Below, one piece after another: positions 58,627 through 64,000 of a DNA stretch of 64,000 nt; positions within the stretch are counted from its first letter, which is position 1; the number at the start of each line of letters is the position of its first letter. The notes under the pieces were generated by a model. The model saw nothing but the letters and a program-made list of their open reading frames with translations. It was not told the origin of the DNA and searched no databases. A program made the position numbers and the translations under genes. The stretch is from Herbaspirillum sp. RTI4 (GTDB lineage: Bacteria > Pseudomonadota > Gammaproteobacteria > Burkholderiales > Burkholderiaceae_D), in assembly GCF_034313965.1 (NCBI RefSeq), contig NZ_JAVIWQ010000002.1, positions 868,001-932,000 of the forward strand, read 5' to 3'.

Positions 58627-60903
58627 ATGCAAAATCTTCTCGATAATCTCAATCCCGAACAGCTCGCTGCCGTTACTTTACCGGCGCAATCCGGCCTGAT
58701 TCTGGCGGGTGCCGGGTCAGGTAAAACGCGGGTGCTGATTACCCGCATCGCGTGGCTGATTCAGACCGGACAAGTCTCTCCCGGCGGCATCCTGGCCGTG
58801 ACCTTTACCAACAAAGCCTCAAAGGAAATGCAGACGCGTTTGTCGGCGATGCTGCCGATCAATACGCGTGGCATGTGGATAGGCACTTTCCACGGCCTGT
58901 GTAACCGGCTGCTGCGCGCGCATTTTCGCGACGCCGGTTTGCCGCAGACCTTTCAGATTCTCGATTCGCAGGATCAGTTATCGGCCATCAAGCGCTTGCT
59001 TAAGTCGCTCAATGTCGACGATGAAAAATACCCGCCGCGCAATCTGATGTATTTCATCAACGGTGCCAAGGATCAGGGCTTGCGCGCAAAAGATGTGGAT
59101 GCCAGCGACGATTACAGCCGCAAGCTGACCGAACTGTATGAACTCTACGACCAGCAATGTCAGCGCGAGGGCGTGGTCGATTTCGCCGAACTGCTGTTGC
59201 GGACGTATGAACTGCTGACCCGCAATCAGCCGCTGCGCGAGCATTATCAGGCTCGCTTCCGGCACATTCTGGTCGATGAGTTTCAGGATACCAACGACCT
59301 GCAATACAAATGGCTCAAGCTGCTGGCCGGCCCGCACAACGCCGTGTTTGCGGTGGGCGATGATGACCAGAGCATTTACGCTTTCCGTGGCGCGAATGTC
59401 GGCAACATGAGCGCGTTCGAGCGCGAGTTCAAGGTGCAGAACCTGATCAAGCTGGAACAGAACTACCGTTCTCACGGACACATTCTGGACGCTGCCAATT
59501 TCCTGATCGCCAACAATACCAATCGTCTGGGCAAGAACCTGCGTACCGATGCCGGTCACGGCGAACAGGTGCGCGTGTTTGAATCGACCAGCGATTTGCA
59601 GGAAGCGCAGTGGATCGTGGAGCAGGTCAAGAGTCTGATTAACGACGGTGCGTCGCGCAGCGAAATTGCCTTGCTGTACCGTTCCAACGCGCAATCGCGG
59701 GTGCTGGAACATGCGCTGTTTTCGGCCGGGATTCCTTATCGCGTGTATGGCGGGCAGCGCTATTTCGAGCGCGCTGAAATCAAGCACGCCATCGCCTATC
59801 TGCAATTGATGGATAACCTGCATAACGATTCGGCGTTTCTGCGGGTGGTGAATTTTCCTACCCGCGGCATCGGTGCGAAATCGCTGGAGCATTTGCAGGA
59901 TGCGGCGCGGCAGTATGGGATTTCGCTGTACGCCGCCGTGCCGTATGTCAGCGGCAAGGCTGGCACTTCCTTAGCCGGGTTTATCCGGCTGATCGAAGGG
60001 GCGCGCTTCGAGGCGCAGAATCTGCCGCTGCCGGAGATGGTCAATGTGGTGTTGCAGGCCAGCGGCCTGCTGGCGCATTACGGACTGGAGCGCGAAGGCG
60101 CGGACCGTATCGAGAATCTGGAACAGTTGGTCAATGCGGCGACCGTGTTCATCAACGAAGAAGGATTCGGCCATGCGGCACCGGCCTTCCTCGGCCCGCA
60201 AAGCGATGCGGTCGCGGGACTGGCCATTGTCAACGCCGACGGTATCGAGATCTTCGATGCCGATGCAGCCTTGCCGGCGATCATGTCGCCGCTGTCAGCC
60301 TTCTTGTCGCATGCCTCGCTGGAGGCGGGCGACAATCAGGCGCAGGTGGGGCAGGATGCCTTGCAACTGATGACGGTACATGCAGCCAAGGGGCTGGAAT
60401 TCGATGCGGTGTTCATTACCGGTCTGGAAGAGGGTTTGTTCCCGCATGAAAACAGCGCCAAGGAAGAGGGCGGTGTCGAAGAGGAGCGGCGCTTGATGTA
60501 TGTGGCGATCACGCGGGCGCGCCACCGTTTGTTCATGACGCTTTCGCAAACTCGCATGTTGCACGGCCAGACGCGTTACAACCTGCGTTCCCGCTTCTTC
60601 GACGAATTGCCGGAAGAAACGCTGAAATGGCTGTCCGCCAAGGTGCAGCAGCCGCAATGGTATGTGCATCCGAAAGCGGCATGGGCGGAATCTTCGCTGG
60701 TGGAAGCCAATACGATTGCGCAAAAAATTGGCAAGGCCGATATCGGCTGGCGTATAGGTGAAAGTGTGGCGCATGCCAAATTCGGCGAAGGCGTGATCGT
60801 CAATATCGAGGGCAGCGCTGGTAATGCGCGCGCGCAAATCAATTTCGGACGGCATGGCATGAAGCTGCTCGATTTGAGTATTGCCAAGCTGGATCGCTTG
60901 TAA
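58627..60903 (+). CDS. uvrD: UvrD/PcrA-type DNA helicase
   Basis: Superfamily 1 3'-5' helicase of 758 residues used in excision and mismatch repair. Walker A is LAGAGSGKTRVL, motif Ia TFTNKASKEM, motif II VDEFQDTN, motif III VGDDDQSIYAFRGA, and motifs IV-VI include LEQNYRSHGHIL, LMTVHAAKGLEFD and EEERRLMYVAITRAR. A C-terminal Tudor-like segment (VAHAKFGEGVIVNIEG) matches the RNA-polymerase-binding tail of UvrD. It could be called pcrA, but UvrD is the usual name in this group. Confidence 0.95.
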   Translation: MQNLLDNLNPEQLAAVTLPAQSGLILAGAGSGKTRVLITRIAWLIQTGQVSPGGILAVTFTNKASKEMQTRLSAMLPINTRGMWIGTFHGLCNRLLRAHFRDAGLPQTFQILDSQDQLSAIKRLLKSLNVDDEKYPPRNLMYFINGAKDQGLRAKDVDASDDYSRKLTELYELYDQQCQREGVVDFAELLLRTYELLTRNQPLREHYQARFRHILVDEFQDTNDLQYKWLKLLAGPHNAVFAVGDDDQSIYAFRGANVGNMSAFEREFKVQNLIKLEQNYRSHGHILDAANFLIANNTNRLGKNLRTDAGHGEQVRVFESTSDLQEAQWIVEQVKSLINDGASRSEIALLYRSNAQSRVLEHALFSAGIPYRVYGGQRYFERAEIKHAIAYLQLMDNLHNDSAFLRVVNFPTRGIGAKSLEHLQDAARQYGISLYAAVPYVSGKAGTSLAGFIRLIEGARFEAQNLPLPEMVNVVLQASGLLAHYGLEREGADRIENLEQLVNAATVFINEEGFGHAAPAFLGPQSDAVAGLAIVNADGIEIFDADAALPAIMSPLSAFLSHASLEAGDNQAQVGQDALQLMTVHAAKGLEFDAVFITGLEEGLFPHENSAKEEGGVEEERRLMYVAITRARHRLFMTLSQTRMLHGQTRYNLRSRFFDELPEETLKWLSAKVQQPQWYVHPKAAWAESSLVEANTIAQKIGKADIGWRIGESVAHAKFGEGVIVNIEGSAGNARAQINFGRHGMKLLDLSIAKLDRL

Positions 60904-61275
60904 AACGGATTACTCAAAACCCGGCTTGTCAGCCGGTTGGCGGCGTATCGGAGCTCAATTCGATGCGCCGCTATTTTTTCGTCTCTCTTCTCTGACTTTC
61001 TCCTGTAGTTAACGCGGCCTCCTCCTTTTTTTACCCTCTTGAAATCGCTATCTTTCCGTTTGCGCCTGAAAAATATTTTTTGATGTGAGGGGCGGGAGAA
61101 CGATGGCCAAAGTAGCCAGTCCTAAAACTGGTCGCCATGGGGAAAGGACGTTTCTGCCGGATGCGAGCGGGTCTCTCGTACGTGCCAGACGTGTTCATTC
61201 AGGCTCTCTGCATGGCGTCATGTTGTAAGACGCCGCTTGATTCGGTATTTTTTTATTCTGATAAGGAGCAACACC
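60904..61275 (+). other. uvrD-orphan intergenic region
   Basis: 372 bp without a convincing gene. It begins with a small hairpin CCGGCT-TGTC-AGCCGG (60921-60936) after uvrD that lacks a T-tract. The rest should hold the promoter of the next gene; I could not choose a reliable -35/-10 pair or a known hrp-type box. Confidence 0.45.
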
Positions 61276-62100
61276 ATGACAAAGGTCGCCTCGCGCCATA
61301 TGAATTCTGCCGCACAACAATCGCAAAACGTCGTGCCATTAAGCTTTTTAAGAGAGCGGGTGGCGCAGCAGAAAGCCGTTATCGCGCAATTACTTAAGCG
61401 CTCCGGTAACGGCGCCAATAGCAATGGATTGAGCAATCGATTCGGAAGTAATGGGGGTGCGTTTCGGTCGGGAAAGGAATATCGCCGCCCAAGCGTGGAA
61501 AGCATGGGCGAGCATTTCCGCAACAATCCTGAGTTTTATGCCGATAAATGTGCCGACATCATCCATGCCAACGAGCAAGCCGCACAAATAGCCTGTGACG
61601 CATTGATTCGGATGACGGTGACCGGTCAGGCCTCGCTGAACAGTCGCGGTCTGTCGGAAGAACAATTGGGTCGCTTGTTCTCGGCCGTCAAAAAAAATCC
61701 AGCGGGATTTGCCGACTTTTGTGCGGTACAGGTGGGAAAGAACAAAAAAGAAGCGCAGCGGGTATGCAACAAGCTGGTCAGGGTCGGATTGGAAGCGATG
61801 GATAAAAAATCGCCATTCAATGCGGACAGCAGGGAGAGTCAGTCAGACAGGCAAGACTGGATGCGCCACATCCGCACCGCGCCAATCAATAATATGCCGC
61901 CTTCGCATCAGGAGAGTGAGGAGCATATCCCCAGCGCGACGGGAATGATGCTGGCAATGGAGGGGGCGGTGATCGCGTTGATTCCGGTTCTGGGAGTGGG
62001 CGAAGCTGCGGTACTTGCCGCCGGGGGCTTCGCGCTGGCGACGCAGGCCATGTTGATGGCGTCGCCTAAGGGCGCTAATGGCACCAGTTCACTCAGTTGA
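61276..62100 (+). CDS. orphan protein with internal Cys repeat and hydrophobic C-terminus
   Basis: Unrecognised protein of 274 residues. ATG 61276 follows AAGGAG. Residues 1-70 are polar, Ser/Asn/Gly-rich. Two copies of a motif of about 34 residues lie at 80-113 and 137-170, 57 residues apart. Both have NP-x-x-(Y/F)AD-x-CA, then N-x-x-x-AQ-x-x-C and L-(I/V)-R, and both keep the spacing Cys-x14-Cys (Cys92/107 and Cys149/164). Two hydrophobic stretches follow (about 212-250, AMEGAVIALIPVLGVG and AAVLAAGGFALATQAMLM). This looks like an exported or membrane-inserting protein; an effector role is inference. Confidence 0.75.
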   Translation: MTKVASRHMNSAAQQSQNVVPLSFLRERVAQQKAVIAQLLKRSGNGANSNGLSNRFGSNGGAFRSGKEYRRPSVESMGEHFRNNPEFYADKCADIIHANEQAAQIACDALIRMTVTGQASLNSRGLSEEQLGRLFSAVKKNPAGFADFCAVQVGKNKKEAQRVCNKLVRVGLEAMDKKSPFNADSRESQSDRQDWMRHIRTAPINNMPPSHQESEEHIPSATGMMLAMEGAVIALIPVLGVGEAAVLAAGGFALATQAMLMASPKGANGTSSLS

Positions 62101-62131
62101 GTCTTGCCCTGAGTACGGTTTCAGCGCCGCA

Positions 62132-62917
62132 TCATTCCGGCGTTGAAACCTCGGCCTCCGTTGCCGAATCGATGAATACTTGCTTATAGGTAGGGTAAAA
62201 CGAGCTGTACATAATGACGGTCAGGACGATCGACATGGGCAGCAGAACGAAGATGGCGACATCGGCGTTGCCAACCACGAAGGCGACCAAGGTGCTTAAG
62301 ATGGCAGGCACCAGCACCCCCAGGGCGATCCAGATGCCAGCGTAAACCAGGAAGGCGCGGTACTCGCGGCGCACGGTGTAAAAGCTGTAGAAAATGGCTT
62401 TGCCGACGGACATATCTTGCCAGGCGATCAGCGGTGCGGCATACCAGAAAGCCATCGCTGCCGGGATGTACAGCACGACCGCGGTAATGATCGCCAGCAG
62501 AAGCGAGGAGCTGTCGAATTTCTCAGGGGCGATACTGGTCTGGCCTGTCATGGCCTGCCATAAAAAGCCGCCATCGACCAATGACGATGCGCCGATGGCA
62601 ACGAGTGCCGCCAGCACATACAGCACACCAAGCGTCGCCAGACGTTTGAATAATGGCGATCGGAAACCAGTCATCAGCAAAGAGGGATAGACCCGTTCGC
62701 CCTTCTCAATGTTGGCGCAGGCTTGCATGAATGCGATGGCAAACACCGGCACCAGAATCAGCGGCAGCAATTGCCCGAGAACAGGGATGATGCCGATGAC
62801 CAGCATGAGAAACATGTAGGCCAGAAACAGGGTGGACAGTTCTGCCGGTTGTTTGCGGAAGAGGGCGACCCCTTGTTTGATCCACAGCCAGCCGGTCGAT
62901 GCGGGAAGTTTTTGCAT
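62132..62917 (-). CDS. BPSS1780 family membrane protein
   Basis: Membrane protein of 261 residues from MQKLPASTGWLWIKQGVALF at 62917, with about six hydrophobic segments (for example LFLAYMFLMLVIGIIPVLG and VLYVLAALVAIGASSL). It belongs to a betaproteobacterial family of unknown function often found beside thrB. It begins 1 bp after the thrB stop and is probably cotranscribed with it. Confidence 0.88.
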   Translation of the reverse strand: MQKLPASTGWLWIKQGVALFRKQPAELSTLFLAYMFLMLVIGIIPVLGQLLPLILVPVFAIAFMQACANIEKGERVYPSLLMTGFRSPLFKRLATLGVLYVLAALVAIGASSLVDGGFLWQAMTGQTSIAPEKFDSSSLLLAIITAVVLYIPAAMAFWYAAPLIAWQDMSVGKAIFYSFYTVRREYRAFLVYAGIWIALGVLVPAILSTLVAFVVGNADVAIFVLLPMSIVLTVIMYSSFYPTYKQVFIDSATEAEVSTPE

Positions 62918-62918
62918 A

Positions 62919-63875
62919 TCAATAAAGCGTAGGAATGGGCATGTCGATGCGGGAACGCAGAATGCGTTCAAAGTGCATGGGATCGTGCGGTGTCAGCATT
63001 TCGGCCTCGCGTGGAAGATAGTAGTCGTACAGTCGCGACAGCCAGAACCGCAGTGCCGCCGCACGTAACAGGATAGCCCAGGATGCGCGCTCAGTCTCAT
63101 TAAACGGGCGCACGGCACAGTAAGCGTCCAGCATCGCCCGCGTGCGCGCCTCATCCAGCGTGCCGCTGTCAACGTCGATGCACCAGTCATTGACCGTGAC
63201 GGCCAGATCGAACAGCCAGGTATCGCACCCGGCGAAATAAAAATCGAAAAATCCGCCCAGTTGTTCGCCATCGAACATGACGTTATTGCGGAATAAATCG
63301 GCATGCACCGGTCCATGCGGCAATTTCTGATAGTCATCCGAGGCGGCAAACGCCTCTTGAAAAGCCAGTTCGCTGCGCAGCAATGTTTGCGTCGGCAAAG
63401 GCAGTTTCGGCAGCACCACCGGCGCCGTGACGCGCCACCAGGAGAGACCGCGCAGATTGGGTTGGTGCAGCGGAAAATCAGCTGCGGCCAGATGCATTCT
63501 CGCCAGCATTGCACCGACTGCGGCGCAATGCACCGGGCCGGGCGACATTTGGCAGGCGCCGGCCAGTTTGCTGACGATGGCGGCTGGCTTGCCGTTAAGC
63601 AAAGTGACCAGCGCACCGTCCTGATTGGCCACTGGTGCCGGCGCCGGAACGCCGCGTTGCGCCAGATGGCGCATCAGTTCCAGATAAAACGGTAATTGCT
63701 CGATACTGAGATTTTCAAATAGCGTCAGCACGAATTCGCCGCACTCGGTCGTGATGAAAAAATTGCTGTTCTCGATGCCGGATGAAATGCCCCGGATGCC
63801 GACTGCCTTGCCGAGAGGAAATTGCGGCATCCATGCCGTTAACTGGTCCAGCGTGACCGGTGTAAATACTGCCAT
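62919..63875 (-). CDS. thrB: homoserine kinase (APH-fold ThrB)
   Basis: Phosphorylates homoserine in threonine synthesis. The 318-residue product is of the aminoglycoside phosphotransferase-fold type used by Pseudomonas and betaproteobacteria, not the GHMP type of E. coli. It starts [16 protein letters not shown]. The Brenner motif is [17 protein letters not shown] with catalytic Asp, and the metal-binding Asp is in GFFDFYFAG. The upstream 125 bp to the window end hold no gene I can support. Confidence 0.95.
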   Translation of the reverse strand: MAVFTPVTLDQLTAWMPQFPLGKAVGIRGISSGIENSNFFITTECGEFVLTLFENLSIEQLPFYLELMRHLAQRGVPAPAPVANQDGALVTLLNGKPAAIVSKLAGACQMSPGPVHCAAVGAMLARMHLAAADFPLHQPNLRGLSWWRVTAPVVLPKLPLPTQTLLRSELAFQEAFAASDDYQKLPHGPVHADLFRNNVMFDGEQLGGFFDFYFAGCDTWLFDLAVTVNDWCIDVDSGTLDEARTRAMLDAYCAVRPFNETERASWAILLRAAALRFWLSRLYDYYLPREAEMLTPHDPMHFERILRSRIDMPIPTLY

Positions 63876-64000
63876 CGGAGAAATGAATAAAAAGAGGTTT
63901 GCGGAATGAGGTAGTTGCCTGGCCGTGCGCAGGCAAAAAATGCTCGGGCCATCGGCATCGTGGCCGCATCTAAATGAATGTGGCTATGCCGCCAGGGGAT

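Noticed and set aside
63715-63969. 84-aa open frame at the right end, antisense-strand leader of thrB
   Set aside because: It overlaps the thrB coding start in another frame on the same strand and matches no family; the terminal 125 bp hold no supported gene.

Overview
The window is a gene-dense, GC-rich bacterial chromosome segment. Family content and gene order point to a betaproteobacterium of the order Burkholderiales, most likely Oxalobacteraceae. The supporting features are rppH divergent from proS, an SWIB-domain protein with an Ala/Lys tail, an Ala-Lys-Pro histone-H1-like protein, ffh-ypjD-ampD-nrdAB, aroQ-accB-accC-prmA-DUF3426, mpl-yqiA-ubiC-RNase-tonB-aroE-mtgA, anmK/M23/tyrS, dusB-fis-purH-ruvCAB and thiC-S-G-D-E. 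This placement is inference; no rRNA or tRNA gene is present to confirm it.

Layout. 1-13.3 kb: nudH (cut by the left edge), proS, SWIB protein, ffh, ypjD/ampD operon, class Ia ribonucleotide reductase nrdA-nrdB with an NrdR-type control region, a structured RNA candidate, the H1-like protein, and yggT/yggU. 13.3-18.4 kb: periplasmic peroxiredoxin, PfkB kinase, then an accessory three-gene unit (Fe(II)/2OG oxygenase, TSUP exporter, alpha/beta hydrolase) and a gene-poor 530-bp stretch. 18.4-24.6 kb: DUF3426 protein, prmA, accC, accB, aroQ, thioredoxin-like protein and a nucleotidyltransferase-like protein. 24.7-37.1 kb: mpl, yqiA, ubiC, RNB nuclease, TonB-like protein, aroE, mtgA, anmK, M23 peptidase, tyrS and a phosphatase. 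Several of these (with ampD) belong to peptidoglycan synthesis, remodelling and recycling. 37.2-44.5 kb: dusB-fis, purH, ruvC, a Phd/VapC-type toxin-antitoxin pair, DUF808, ruvA-ruvB. 44.6-51 kb: hydratase, DUF2147 protein, valS and an orphan 556-aa gene. 51-55.7 kb: TPP riboswitch and thiCSGDE. 55.8-64 kb: an orphan SIR2-like gene of low GC, dps, an MFS transporter, uvrD, a second orphan gene with an internal cysteine repeat, a membrane protein and thrB.

Most of the window is housekeeping. The parts that stand out are the solitary SIR2-like gene with its putative catalytic Asn and His intact, the oxygenase/exporter/hydrolase unit, two orphan secreted- or effector-like proteins, the multi-hairpin RNA candidate downstream of nrdB, and a recurring habit of short (8-14 bp) tandem repeats in intergenic DNA. 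One of these repeats copies the last codons of the adjacent purH gene. No CRISPR array, insertion sequence, prophage, rRNA or tRNA was seen.
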